Shown one piece after another: positions 7,193 to 15,858 of a stretch of DNA of 64,000 nucleotides (position 1 is the first letter of the stretch; each line of letters starts with the position of its first letter). The DNA lies in the NCBI RefSeq assembly GCF_014651135.1, contig NZ_BMWH01000005.1, positions 244,519 through 308,518 on the forward strand, written 5' to 3'. The notes below the pieces were generated by a model. That model did no database searches, was not told the origin of the DNA, and worked only from the letters and a program-made list of their open reading frames with translations. Both the position numbers and the translations under genes were made by a program. The DNA comes from Streptomyces echinoruber. Its GTDB lineage: Bacteria; Actinomycetota; Actinomycetes; Streptomycetales; Streptomycetaceae.

Positions 7193-8017
7193 GTGACTCT
7201 GCATCCCACTCTCCAGCCCTACGCCGACGCCTGGACTCACTCCGTGGAAGCGATATCCGAGCTGGTGAAGCCGCTCGTGGAGGCGGACTGGAACCGGCGG
7301 ACACCGTGTCCCGGCTGGTCGGTGCGCGACATCGTCTCGCACGTCATCGGACTGGACTGCGAGATGCTCGGCGATCCGCGTCCCATCCACACCCTGCCGC
7401 GGGACCTGTTCCACGTCCGCACGGACCACCAGCGCTACATGGAGATGCAGGTCGACGTCCGCCGCCACCACACGGCGCCGGAGATGACGGCCGAGCTGGA
7501 GTACACGATCATCCGCCGCAACCGCCAGTTGCGCAACGAGTCCCGCGACCCGGGCACCAAGGTACGCGGCCCGCTGGGCGTCGAGCTCACCCTCGAGGAG
7601 TCCATGCGCTACCGCGCGTTCGACATCTGGGTGCACGAGCAGGACCTGCGCACCGCCCTGGGCGCGCCCGGCAACTGGGATTCGCCGGGCGCGTACGTGG
7701 CCCGGGACTACCTGCTCGACGAGCTGCCCGGCGTGGTGGCGGCCCTGCCGGAGGCGCCCCGCAGCTCGGCGGTCGTCTTCGACGTCAGCGGGCCGGTGGA
7801 GTTCCTGCGCACGGTCCGCGTCGACATCCAGGGCCGCGGCACCCTGGAGGCCACCCCCGCCCTGGGCCCCGCCGCCACGTTCACCCTGGACTGGGAGACC
7901 TACGTCCGTCTCGCCTGCGGCCGTGTCTCCCCCGACGCCGTCGCCGACCGTGTCAAGGCCGAGGGCGACCCGGACCTGACGGCGGCGATCCTGAGGAACT
8001 TCGCGGTGACGAAGTAG
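7193..8017 (+). CDS. Mycothiol-dependent maleylpyruvate isomerase-family protein, 274 aa
   Basis: The N-terminal half is a DinB-like four-helix domain with the family signature WNRRTPCPGWSVRDIVSHV (about residues 30-50) and later His residues positioned for divalent metal. The C-terminal part (about 190-274) resembles the SCP2-like domain found in this family. Characterised members use mycothiol as a cofactor, for instance in maleylpyruvate isomerisation or thiol transfer, in the cytoplasm. The exact substrate is unknown. Start GTG 7193 is used because the first helix (LHPTLQPYADAW) follows directly; the ribosome site is weak. Confidence 0.8.
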   Translation: MTLHPTLQPYADAWTHSVEAISELVKPLVEADWNRRTPCPGWSVRDIVSHVIGLDCEMLGDPRPIHTLPRDLFHVRTDHQRYMEMQVDVRRHHTAPEMTAELEYTIIRRNRQLRNESRDPGTKVRGPLGVELTLEESMRYRAFDIWVHEQDLRTALGAPGNWDSPGAYVARDYLLDELPGVVAALPEAPRSSAVVFDVSGPVEFLRTVRVDIQGRGTLEATPALGPAATFTLDWETYVRLACGRVSPDAVADRVKAEGDPDLTAAILRNFAVTK

Positions 8018-8040
8018 CGTGACCGGCGGGCACCCGGGGG

Positions 8041-8215
8041 CGCCGGCCCCCGGTCGCCGTCTCCGATCGCCGCCCCCGGTCGCCGCCTCCGATCGCCGCC
8101 CCCGGTCGCCGCCTCCGATCGCCGCCCCCGGTCGCCGCCTCCGGTCGGCGCCCCCGTCCCGTGTCCTGCGGTCCGTCCCGTGTCCTGCGGTCCGTCCCGT
8201 GTCCTCCGATCCGTC
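8041..8215. repeat. Two adjacent tandem arrays between converging genes
   Basis: From 8041 a degenerate unit of about 20 bp (CGCCCCCGGTCGCCGCCTCC) repeats about six times to 8150, then a 17-bp unit (CCCGTGTCCTGCGGTCC) repeats three times to about 8215. They fill the gap between the convergent isomerase-like and MFS genes and end 12 bases from the MFS stop. There are no spacers, so this is not CRISPR. Confidence 0.7.
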
Positions 8216-8227
8216 CCGGGGCGGGCG

Positions 8228-9538
8228 CTACGCCGCCGGCACGTGCACCGTCTCCACCCGGCTGGCCACCAGCCGCTCCCGCTCCCTGCGCGCCGCGCGC
8301 CGGCGCAGGCGCAGGATCTGGGTCACGCCGAGCGCCTGCAGCACGAACACGGCCGAGAAGGCGACGGTGTAGTCGTCGCCGGTGGCGTCGAGCAGCACGC
8401 CGATGGCGAAGAGGGTGGTCATGGAGGCGAGGAAACCGCCCATGTTGGTGATGCCGGAGGCCGTGCCCTGCCGCTCCGGCGGGTTGGCGGGACGGGCGAA
8501 GTCGAAGCCGATCATCGAGGCCGGTCCGCACGCGCCGAGCACCGCGCACAGCACGACGAGCAGCCACACCGGGGCCCGGCCGCCGGGCTGGGCGAGCGTG
8601 GCCGCCCACAGCGCGGCCGTCGCCGCGACCGTGCCGAGCGCGAGCGGCAGCCGCGCCGCGTGGTGCCGGGCGATGATCTGGCCGTAGACGAGGCCGACGG
8701 CCATGTTGGAGACCACCACCAGGGTGAGCAGGTCGCCGGCGGTCGCGCGGGACAGGCCCTGCGCTTCGACCAGGAACGGCAGCCCCCACAGCAGCAGGAA
8801 CACCATCGCCGGGAACTGGGTGGTGAAGTGCACCCACAGCCCGAGCCGGGTGCCCGGTTCCCGCCACGCCGCGGCGATCTGGCGCCGCACGTAGGCGGCT
8901 CCCTGGTGGGGCACCGGCTCCGGCTCGCAGCCCTCGGGGTGGTCCCTGAGGAACACCAGCAGCAGGACCAGCACCACCACGCCCGCCAGGGCGCTGCCCG
9001 CGAAGGCCGCGGTCCAGCCCACGCCGTGCAGCAGCCGGGCCAGCACCAGCGTGGAGACGAGGTTGCCCGCCATGCCGACGAGGCCGGCGAGCTGGGCGAC
9101 GAGCGGCCCGCGCCGGGCCGGGAACCAGCGGTTGCCCAGCCGCAGCACGCTGATGAACGTCATCGCGTCCCCGCACCCCAGCAGCGCCCGCGAGGCGAGC
9201 GCCGTGCCGTAGGAGGGGGAGAAGGCGAAGCCCAGCTGCCCGGTGGTGAACAGGACGGCGCCCAGGGCGAGCACCTTCTTGGTGCCGAGGCGGTCCACCA
9301 GCAGGCCGACGGGTATCTGCATGCCCGCGTACACCAGCAGCTGCAGGATGGAGAAGGTGGACAGCGCGGAGGCGCCCACGTGGAAGCGGTCGGCGGCGTC
9401 CAGGCCGGCCACGCCCAGCGACGTGCGGAAGATCACCGCGACGAAGTAGACGGCCACGCCGATGCCCCACACCAGGACGGCGCGCCGCCCGCCCGGCGGG
9501 TCCCCGGGCAGCGCGGGCGCCTTGGCGGCGGAGCTCAT
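8228..9538 (-). CDS. Major facilitator superfamily transporter, 436 aa
   Basis: Twelve hydrophobic segments can be traced. The loop 2-3 motif typical of MFS is present as GLLVDRLGTKKVLALG (about residues 78-93). There is a central cytoplasmic loop at about 210-235 and a basic C-terminal tail (RLRRRAARRERERL). It is an integral cytoplasmic membrane protein moving a small solute by proton coupling; the substrate is not evident. Its start codon overlaps the stop of the GntR gene as ATGA, so the regulator and transporter form one operon and the GntR effector is probably the transported compound or a product of it. Confidence 0.88.
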   Translation of the reverse strand: MSSAAKAPALPGDPPGGRRAVLVWGIGVAVYFVAVIFRTSLGVAGLDAADRFHVGASALSTFSILQLLVYAGMQIPVGLLVDRLGTKKVLALGAVLFTTGQLGFAFSPSYGTALASRALLGCGDAMTFISVLRLGNRWFPARRGPLVAQLAGLVGMAGNLVSTLVLARLLHGVGWTAAFAGSALAGVVVLVLLLVFLRDHPEGCEPEPVPHQGAAYVRRQIAAAWREPGTRLGLWVHFTTQFPAMVFLLLWGLPFLVEAQGLSRATAGDLLTLVVVSNMAVGLVYGQIIARHHAARLPLALGTVAATAALWAATLAQPGGRAPVWLLVVLCAVLGACGPASMIGFDFARPANPPERQGTASGITNMGGFLASMTTLFAIGVLLDATGDDYTVAFSAVFVLQALGVTQILRLRRRAARRERERLVASRVETVHVPAA

Positions 9539-10251
9539 CGCGCCTCCCCACGGGCCAGGTGGGAGAACCAGCCGATGTGCCGGTGGACGGCCGCGACGGC
9601 CTGCTCGGTGTCGCCGGCCCGCAGCGCGTTCAGGATCTCCCCGTGCTCGGCGAGCGTCTTGGCGATGCGGTCGGGGTGGGAGTGCATCACGGCCACGCCC
9701 ATCCGCAACTGCCGGTCGCGCAGCTGGTCGTAGAGGCGGGAGAGGATCTCGTTGCCGCCGCTGCGGACGATCTCGGCGTGGAAGCAGCGGTCGGTCACGG
9801 CGGCCCCGGCCAGGTCGCCGGCGGCGGCCTGCTCCCTCTGCCGGGCCAGCAGCTCCTCCAGGCGCTCGATCAGGCCGGGCGGGGCGGGCACGGCCTTGCG
9901 GGCCGCGTGCTCCTCGACGAGCAGCCGGGTCTCCACCACGTCCGCGATCTCCTGGGCGGAGACGGGCAGGACCAGGGCGCCCTTCTTCGGGTAGAGCCTG
10001 ATCAGCCCCTCAGCCTCCAGCCGCAGCAGCGCCTCGCGCACCGGGGTGCGCGACACTCCGACGGCCTCGGCGAGTTCGCCCTCGGTGAGGAGGGTGCCTC
10101 CCTCGTAGCGGCGTTCCAGGACGGCCTGCTTGACGTGGGCGTAGACACGGTCGGCGGCGGGCGGCTGCTTCCCGGCCTTCCCTGTCTTCACCGTCTCCAC
10201 GGCCTGTTCGGCGTTCTCGGTGTTCTCGGCCTTCATGGCCAGGCTGCTCAT
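9535..10251 (-). CDS. GntR-family (FadR/FCD subfamily) transcriptional regulator, 238 aa
   Basis: A winged helix at about residues 35-100 shows the GntR pattern (ADRVYAHVKQAVLERRYEGG, then VSRTPVREALLRLEAEGLI). The C-terminal helical FCD domain (about 110-235) contains metal-type His and Asp residues (DRCFHAEIV, HRHIGWFSHL). The first 30 residues are Lys/Glu/Thr-rich and low in complexity. It is first in a two-gene operon with the MFS transporter. I chose ATG 10251; a GTG two codons upstream is the alternative. An imperfect palindrome upstream (about 10269-10286) could be its operator. Confidence 0.87.
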   Translation of the reverse strand: MSSLAMKAENTENAEQAVETVKTGKAGKQPPAADRVYAHVKQAVLERRYEGGTLLTEGELAEAVGVSRTPVREALLRLEAEGLIRLYPKKGALVLPVSAQEIADVVETRLLVEEHAARKAVPAPPGLIERLEELLARQREQAAAGDLAGAAVTDRCFHAEIVRSGGNEILSRLYDQLRDRQLRMGVAVMHSHPDRIAKTLAEHGEILNALRAGDTEQAVAAVHRHIGWFSHLARGEAR

Positions 10252-10261
10252 GCCCACAGCT

Positions 10262-10290
10262 TAGATACAACACGTACGCATGTTGCGCCG
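10262..10290. promoter_or_regulatory. Candidate operator upstream of the GntR-MFS operon
   Basis: About 15-35 bases before the GntR start is the interrupted palindrome CAACACGTACGCATGTTG, with 5-bp inverted outer arms (CAACA/TGTTG) and a CGTACG core. It is close to AT-rich TTAGATACAAC, unusual in this genome and perhaps part of a -10 region. FadR-type GntR regulators bind such short palindromes next to their own gene. Confidence 0.35.
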
Positions 10291-10527
10291 CGTCCACGAT
10301 GCGGACGGCGCCCCCGAACGCGACAGCGCCGGTGTCGGTGCCGGCGTCGGGGCCGGCGCCAGTGGCGGCGCCGGCCAATGTGACAGCCCTGTCCCAAAAG
10401 AATGTCCGCCCGAGCAACCGCACAACCTTCTGTGCTAGTTACGAGTCACACGTACGCGGCACCAATCCACCGCGCGCCTCAATCGAGCCACACCACAGGG
10501 CATTTCAACGCATCCGAGGTAACTCAC

Positions 10528-11430
10528 TTGAAAACCGGCATCCAGGGCATCCGTCTCCGCAGAGCCGCCGCCGTCGCCGTGACCACCGGCGCCGTGCTCG
10601 CCACCGGAGCCCTCACCGCGGTTCCCGCGCAGGCCGTCACCGCGCCCACGATCGCCGCCAAGGGCGGCTACGTGATGAACAACGCGAACGGCAAGACGCT
10701 CTACACCAAGGCGGCGGACACCCGGCGCTCCACCGGTTCCACGACGAAGATCATGACCGCGAAGGTCGTGCTGTCGCAGCCGAACCTCAACCTCGACGCC
10801 AAGGTCACCGTCCAGAAGGCGTACAGCGACTACATCGTCGACAACAACTACGCCTCCTCTGCCCACCTGATCGTCGGCGACAAGGTCACCGTCCGCCAGC
10901 TGCTGTACGGCCTGATGCTGCCGTCCGGCTGCGACGCCGCCTACGCGCTGGCCGACAAGTTCGGCTCCGGCTCGACGCGCGCGGCGCGCGTGCAGTCGTT
11001 CATCTCCAAGATGAACGCCACCGCCCGCAGCCTCGGCATGACGAACACGCACTTCGACTCGTTCGACGGCATCGGCCACGGCGCCAACTACTCGACGCCG
11101 CGCGACCTGACGAAGCTCGCCAGCAGCGCGATGAAGAGCTCGACCTTCCGCACGATCGTCAAGACCAAGTCGACGAAGCAGAAGGTCACCACGAAGAGCG
11201 GCGGCTACCGCTACTACACGTGGGAGAACACCAACACGCTGCTGAAGAGCTACAGCGGCACGATCGGCGTGAAGACCGGCTCCGGCCCGGAGGCCAAGTA
11301 CTGCCTGGTCTTCGCCGCGACCCGCAACGGCAAGACCGTCATCGGCACGGTCCTCGCCTCCACCTCCGTCGACCAGCGCGCCACCGACGCCACGAAGCTC
11401 CTCAACTACGGCTTCGCCAAGCTCGGCTGA
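10528..11430 (+). CDS. Secreted D-alanyl-D-alanine carboxypeptidase (low-molecular-weight PBP), 300 aa
   Basis: The start is TTG 10528 with a GAGGT site 8 bases upstream; this gives a standard signal peptide (IRLRRAAAVAVTTGAVLA, cleavage after AVPAQA at about residue 36). The peptidase S11 motifs follow: SxxK as STTK (residues 71-74), a second motif in the form PSGC where SxN is usual, and KTG in IGVKTGSG near residue 243. The enzyme would trim the terminal D-Ala from peptidoglycan stem peptides outside the membrane. No C-terminal anchor is seen, so it may be released or held by wall binding. A strong terminator follows. Confidence 0.88.
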   Translation: MKTGIQGIRLRRAAAVAVTTGAVLATGALTAVPAQAVTAPTIAAKGGYVMNNANGKTLYTKAADTRRSTGSTTKIMTAKVVLSQPNLNLDAKVTVQKAYSDYIVDNNYASSAHLIVGDKVTVRQLLYGLMLPSGCDAAYALADKFGSGSTRAARVQSFISKMNATARSLGMTNTHFDSFDGIGHGANYSTPRDLTKLASSAMKSSTFRTIVKTKSTKQKVTTKSGGYRYYTWENTNTLLKSYSGTIGVKTGSGPEAKYCLVFAATRNGKTVIGTVLASTSVDQRATDATKLLNYGFAKLG

Positions 11431-11475
11431 CGCACCGCCGCACCCGCGGCAGCACACGGCACGCACACGGCACGC

Positions 11476-11507
11476 AAGGGCCCGCCGCAGTCGCGCGGCG
11501 GGCCCTT
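11476..11507 (+). terminator. Rho-independent-type hairpin after the carboxypeptidase gene
   Basis: Perfect 13-bp arms AAGGGCCCGCCGC and GCGGCGGGCCCTT flank a 6-base loop, 46 bases after the stop codon. It separates the carboxypeptidase from the converging bkd operon and may work in both directions. Confidence 0.8.
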
Positions 11508-11574
11508 GTGCTGCCCGGTACCTCCGATGCGCCCGACGCGTCCGGTGCACCCGGTGCACCCGACGCGCCCGGCG

Positions 11575-13065
11575 CTACGCCCAGGTGATGAGCCGCTTGG
11601 GCTGCTCCAGGATCGCCGCGACGTCGGCGAGGACCTTGGAGCCGAGCTCACCGTCGACCAGGCGGTGGTCGAAGGAGAGGGCCAGGGTGGTGACCTGACG
11701 CGGCTTCACCTTGCCCTTGTGGACCCACGGCTGCGGCTTGATCGCGCCGACGGCGAGGATCGCGGACTCGCCCGGGTTGAGGATCGGCGTGCCGGTGTCG
11801 ACGCCGAAGACGCCGACGTTGGTGATGGTGATCGTGCCGCCCTGCATCGCCGCCGGGGACGTCTTGCCCTCCCGCGCCGTCGCCACCAACTCGGTGAGGG
11901 CGTCGGCGAGCTGGGGCAGGGTCTTGTCGTGGGCGTCCTTGATGTTGGGGACGATCAGGCCGCGCGGGGTGGCCGCGGCGATGCCCAGGTTGACGTAGTG
12001 CTTGACCACGATCTCCTGGTTGGCCTCGTCCCAGGAGGCGTTGATGTCGGGGTTGCGCTTGACGGCGACCAGCAGGGCCTTGGCGATCAGCAGGAGCGGG
12101 CTGACCCGCTTGCCGGCGAACTCCGGGTCCTGCTTGAGCTCGTCGACCAGCCTCATGGTGCGGGTGACGTCCACCGTCACGAACTCCGTGACGTGCGGTG
12201 CCGTGAACGCCGAGCCGACCATCGCCTGCGCGGTGGCCTTGCGCACGCCCTTGACCGGGACGCGGGTCTCGCGGGCCGCGTCGTACGACACGGCGGCCGG
12301 GGCCGCCGCGGGGGCGGTGACCGGCGGCTGCGGGACCTGCGGGGCCTGCGGAGCTTCCGGCGCCTTCGGGGCCGCCGCGGCCTGGACGTCCTCGCGGGTG
12401 ATGATGCCGCCCGGGCCGGTCGGGACCACCGTCGCCAGGTCGACGCCGAGGTCCTTGGCCAGTTTGCGCACCGGCGGCTTGGCCAGCGGGCGGGCGCCGC
12501 CCGCCGCGGTGGGCGCGGGCTGCGCGGGGGCAGGGACGGCGGGGGCCGCCGGGGCGGCGGGCGCGGCGGGGGCGGGCGGCGTGGTGCCGTGGCCGTTGAG
12601 CTCGGCCTGCACCGCCTGCTGCGGCACCTCCGGGCCGGGCGCGGCCGGCTTGCGGGGGCGGCGCCGGGTCGAGGAGGTGGCCACGCCGTAGCCGACGAGC
12701 ACCGGCTGGCGGCCCGAGCCCTCCGCCTGCGAGGTCTCCTGCGGCGTGTTCTGCGGCGCCTCCTGCGCCGGGGCCTCGGACGCCGGCGCGGGCGCCGCCG
12801 GACCGCCGCCGACCTCGACCGCGATGATGGGCGTGCCCACGTCGACCGTGGTGCCCTCGGGGAAGTGCAGCGCGCGCACCACCCCGTCGTAGGGGATGGG
12901 GAGTTCGACGGCCGCCTTGGCGGTCTCGACCTCGCACACCACCTGCCCGTCGGTGACGGTGTCGCCGGGCTGGACGTACCACTTGAGGATCTCCGCCTCG
13001 GTCAGGCCCTCGCCCACATCCGGCATCTTGAACTCGCGCACGGACGCGTCAGTCATCGTCGTCAC
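11575..13065 (-). CDS. bkdC: Branched-chain 2-oxoacid dehydrogenase E2, dihydrolipoyl acyltransferase (operon 1)
   Basis: The 496-residue protein has a lipoyl domain at residues 9-85 with the lipoylated Lys in VETAKAAVELP (Lys50), an Ala/Pro-rich linker, an E1/E3-binding domain at about 200-235 (KPPVRKLAKDLGVDLATVV), a second linker and the catalytic acyltransferase domain from about 260, ending in LSFDHRLVDGELGSKVL (HxxxDG motif). It transfers the branched acyl group from lipoate to CoA, giving isobutyryl-, isovaleryl- or 2-methylbutyryl-CoA. It is last in E1alpha-E1beta-E2 order, 10 bases after bkdB. These CoA esters prime branched fatty acids and polyketides. Confidence 0.92.
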   Translation of the reverse strand: MTTMTDASVREFKMPDVGEGLTEAEILKWYVQPGDTVTDGQVVCEVETAKAAVELPIPYDGVVRALHFPEGTTVDVGTPIIAVEVGGGPAAPAPASEAPAQEAPQNTPQETSQAEGSGRQPVLVGYGVATSSTRRRPRKPAAPGPEVPQQAVQAELNGHGTTPPAPAAPAAPAAPAVPAPAQPAPTAAGGARPLAKPPVRKLAKDLGVDLATVVPTGPGGIITREDVQAAAAPKAPEAPQAPQVPQPPVTAPAAAPAAVSYDAARETRVPVKGVRKATAQAMVGSAFTAPHVTEFVTVDVTRTMRLVDELKQDPEFAGKRVSPLLLIAKALLVAVKRNPDINASWDEANQEIVVKHYVNLGIAAATPRGLIVPNIKDAHDKTLPQLADALTELVATAREGKTSPAAMQGGTITITNVGVFGVDTGTPILNPGESAILAVGAIKPQPWVHKGKVKPRQVTTLALSFDHRLVDGELGSKVLADVAAILEQPKRLITWA

Positions 13066-13075
13066 GACCCTCTCC

Positions 13076-14056
13076 TCAGTACGCCAGCGAGCGGTCGACG
13101 GCGTCGAGTACCCGGTCCAGGTCGGGCAGGTACTCCTCCTCCAGCCGCGCCGGCGGGTACGGCGCGTGGTAGCCGCCGACCCGCAGCACCGGGGCCTCCA
13201 GGTGGTAGAAGCACCGCTCGGTGATCCGGGCGGCGATCTCCGCGCCGGAGCCGAAGAACACCGGTGCCTCGTGGACGACGACGAGGCGGCCGGTCTTCTC
13301 CACCGAGGCCTGGACGGTGTCGAAGTCCAGCGGGGACACCGAGCGCAGGTCCACGACCTCCAGGTTCCTGCCCTCCTCGGCGGCCGCGTCGGCGACCTCC
13401 TGGCACAGCTTCACCATCGGGCCGTAGGCGACGAGGGTCAGGTCGCTTCCCTCGCGGACCACACGGGCCTTGTGCAGCGGGCCCGGGATCGCCTCGGTGT
13501 TGACCTCGGACTTGTCCCAGTAGCGCCGCTTGGGCTCGAAGAAGATCACCGGGTCGTCGCTCTGGATGGCCTGCTGCATCATCCAGTAGGCGTCCGAGGC
13601 GTTGGAGGGGCTGACGATCTTCAGGCCGGCCACGTGCGCGAACAGCGCCTCGGGGGACTCGGAGTGGTGCTCCACCGCGCCGATGCCGCCGCCGTAGGGG
13701 ATGCGGACGACGACCGGGAGCTTGACCTTGCCCAGCGAGCGGGCGTGCATCTTCGCGAGCTGCGTGACGATCTGGTCGTACGCCGGGAAGACGAAGCCGT
13801 CGAACTGGATCTCGACCACGGGGCGGTAGCCGCGCAGGGCCAGGCCGATCGCCGTGCCGACGATGCCGGACTCGGCCAGCGGCGTGTCGATGACGCGGCT
13901 CTCGCCGAAGTCCTTCTGCAGGCCGTCCGTCACCCGGAACACGCCGCCGAGCTTGCCGACGTCCTCACCCATGATCAGGACCTTGGGGTCCGTCTCCAGG
14001 GCGCGCCGCAGCGACTCGTTGATCGCCTTGGCCAGGGCCATCTTCTCCACTGCCAT
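13076..14056 (-). CDS. bkdB: Branched-chain 2-oxoacid dehydrogenase E1 beta (operon 1)
   Basis: This 326-residue transketolase-like beta subunit pairs with bkdA to decarboxylate branched-chain 2-oxoacids with thiamine diphosphate. It shows the conserved N-terminal GEDVGKLGGVFRVTDGL, the RIPYGGGIGAVEHHSES stretch (active-site His in EHH) and the C-terminal transketolase domain (about 195-320). ATG 14056 is two bases after the bkdA stop, so translation is coupled. The long frame upstream overlaps bkdA and is not coding. It is distinct from, but clearly paralogous to, the gene at 28022-29026. Confidence 0.93.
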   Translation of the reverse strand: MAVEKMALAKAINESLRRALETDPKVLIMGEDVGKLGGVFRVTDGLQKDFGESRVIDTPLAESGIVGTAIGLALRGYRPVVEIQFDGFVFPAYDQIVTQLAKMHARSLGKVKLPVVVRIPYGGGIGAVEHHSESPEALFAHVAGLKIVSPSNASDAYWMMQQAIQSDDPVIFFEPKRRYWDKSEVNTEAIPGPLHKARVVREGSDLTLVAYGPMVKLCQEVADAAAEEGRNLEVVDLRSVSPLDFDTVQASVEKTGRLVVVHEAPVFFGSGAEIAARITERCFYHLEAPVLRVGGYHAPYPPARLEEEYLPDLDRVLDAVDRSLAY

Positions 14057-14058
14057 GA

Positions 14059-15255
14059 TCAGACCCCCTCGGCGTCCGCGAACGACGCCTGGTAGGCGGC
14101 GAACCGGGCGCGCTCCTCGTCGACGAGCGCGTGCCCGTCCGCGTACACGTTCTCGAAGATGGCGAAGCGGTCCGGGTCCGGCATGGCGCGCACCGCTTCG
14201 CGCACTCGCCTGCCCAACGCCTCGCTCTCGTTCTCCAGTTCCGCGAAAAATCCCTCGTCCGCGTGGTTTGACGCCTCCAGGAAGCGGCGAAGGCGCAGGA
14301 TCGGGTCCTTCGCCTCCCACGCCTGGCGCTCGTCGTCGTGGCGGTAGCGGGTGGGGTCGTCGGAGGTGGTGTGGGCGCCCATCCGGTACGTGAACGCCTC
14401 GATCAGCGCCGGGCCCTCGCCGCGCCGGGCGCGCTCCAGCGCCCACCGGGTGACGGCGAGGCAGGCCAGGACGTCGTTGCCGTCGACGCGGACGCCGGGG
14501 AAGCCGAAGCCCTGGGCGCGCTGGTAGAGCGGCACGCGGGTCTGCTTGTCGTTGGACTCGGAGATCGCCCACTGGTTGTTCTGGCAGAAGAACACCACCG
14601 GCGCGTTGTAGACCGCGGCGAAGTTGAACGCCTCGTTCACGTCGCCCTGGCTGGAGGCGCCGTCGCCGAAGTAGGCGACCACCGCGCTGTCCGCGCCGTC
14701 CTTGGCGATGCCCATCGCGTAGCCGGTGGCGTGCAGCGTCTGGGAGCCGATGACGATCGTGTAGAGGTGGAAGTTGTTGCTGTTGGGGTCCCAGCCGCCG
14801 TTGTTCACGCCGCGGAACATGCCGAGCAGGTTGGTGGGGTCGACCCCGCGGCACCAGGCGACGCCGTGCTCGCGATAGGTCGGGAAGACGTAGTCGTCCT
14901 CGCGGGTGGCCCGGCCGGAGCCGATCTGGGCGGCCTCCTGGCCCAGCAGCGACGCCCACAGGCCCAGCTCGCCCTGGCGCTGCAGGGCGGTGGCCTCGGC
15001 GTCGAAACGGCGGGTGAGCACCATGTCGCGGTACAGGCCGCGGAGCTCCTCGGGGGTGATGCCGGCGACGTACTTGTCGTACTCGGCATTCTTGACGCGT
15101 CGTCCCTCGGGCGTCAGCAACTGCACGAGGTCGGGCTCGGCGCTCTTCCTGCCTGTCGTGCGGGTGGTGCGTTTGGTGCCGGTGGTGCCGGCAGTGCCGG
15201 TCTTCGTTCCGGGGCTGCGTCGCGGTTTGCGCGCGGCAGTGCTCTCCACGGTCAC
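14059..15255 (-). CDS. bkdA: Branched-chain 2-oxoacid dehydrogenase E1 alpha (operon 1)
   Basis: The 398-residue subunit holds the thiamine diphosphate motif GDGASSQGDVNEAFNFAAVY followed by Asn in CQNNQW (about residues 175-205). The N-terminal 45 residues are a Thr/Lys/Arg-rich low-complexity tail (TGTKRTTRTTGRK) absent from the second copy. Start is GTG 15255 with GGAGGAG upstream. It is the first gene of the operon; about 600 bases of non-coding DNA lie before it, holding the promoter, a dispersed repeat and a long tandem array. No dedicated regulator is adjacent, in contrast to the second operon. Confidence 0.92.
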   Translation of the reverse strand: MTVESTAARKPRRSPGTKTGTAGTTGTKRTTRTTGRKSAEPDLVQLLTPEGRRVKNAEYDKYVAGITPEELRGLYRDMVLTRRFDAEATALQRQGELGLWASLLGQEAAQIGSGRATREDDYVFPTYREHGVAWCRGVDPTNLLGMFRGVNNGGWDPNSNNFHLYTIVIGSQTLHATGYAMGIAKDGADSAVVAYFGDGASSQGDVNEAFNFAAVYNAPVVFFCQNNQWAISESNDKQTRVPLYQRAQGFGFPGVRVDGNDVLACLAVTRWALERARRGEGPALIEAFTYRMGAHTTSDDPTRYRHDDERQAWEAKDPILRLRRFLEASNHADEGFFAELENESEALGRRVREAVRAMPDPDRFAIFENVYADGHALVDEERARFAAYQASFADAEGV

Positions 15256-15639
15256 GTGTGCTCCTCCGTCGGTCCGGCCCCCGGGTTCGCCGGATGGCCT
15301 GGGGTCCCCTCTGCTCGGAGAGCTCGGGGGAGGCTCACCTGGATCCGGCCACCGGGCACGGGGTGGGTGCCACTCGACCGGGAAACAGGCGTGACAGGTG
15401 CCCCGGCGAGCGCCCTGCAGCAGTCACGTTACCCAGTGCTCGACATTTCTGTGAAACCCCTGCTGACCTGCGATTTTCCTCGGATTTCCAAGTATTTTTG
15501 ATCGGAATTCCAAGCATGTCGCACGGCGGGGGGACGAGCCGCTGGTCACGGCCTTGCGGGGCGGCCGGAACACCCGCACGTTATCCCGGCCACCTCGGGT
15601 ACGGGAAGAGTCCGAAAGACGTTCGTCAGGACGTACGAC
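15256..15639. other. Upstream region of bkd operon 1 with dispersed repeat
   Basis: No gene is seen in this 384-base stretch. At 15298-15333 lies a diverged copy of the dispersed repeat found at 7061 (TGGGGTCCCCTCTGCTCGGA, ending in GGGGGAGG). The relatively AT-rich segment around 15440-15505 (TGCGATTTTCC, AAGTATTTTTGATCGG) stands out from the genome average and is the best candidate for the bkd promoter. No operator like the ACCGA-N4-TCGGT site of the second operon is visible. Confidence 0.45.
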
Positions 15640-15858
15640 ACCGCTCACCCGGCCGAGACCACCGCTCACCCGGCCGAGACCATCACTCAACCGGCCGGGA
15701 CCATCACTCAACCGGCCGGGACCATCGCTCAACCGGCCGGGACCCGCCGGCGCCGCTCGCTCGGCCGAGCCACCGGCGTCACTCGCCCGGCCGAGGCCAC
15801 CGGCATCACTCGCCCGGCCGAGACCGCTCGCCCGGCCGAGGCCACCGGAACCGCCGGC
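15640..15858. repeat. Tandem array of about 20-bp units next to the kinase stop codon
   Basis: About ten degenerate units of the form CACTCAACCGGCCGGGACCAT, drifting to CACTCGCCCGGCCGAGGCCA, run up to the base before the kinase stop codon. There are no spacers and no constant leader. Parts can be read in all frames but none looks like a protein. Confidence 0.7.
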
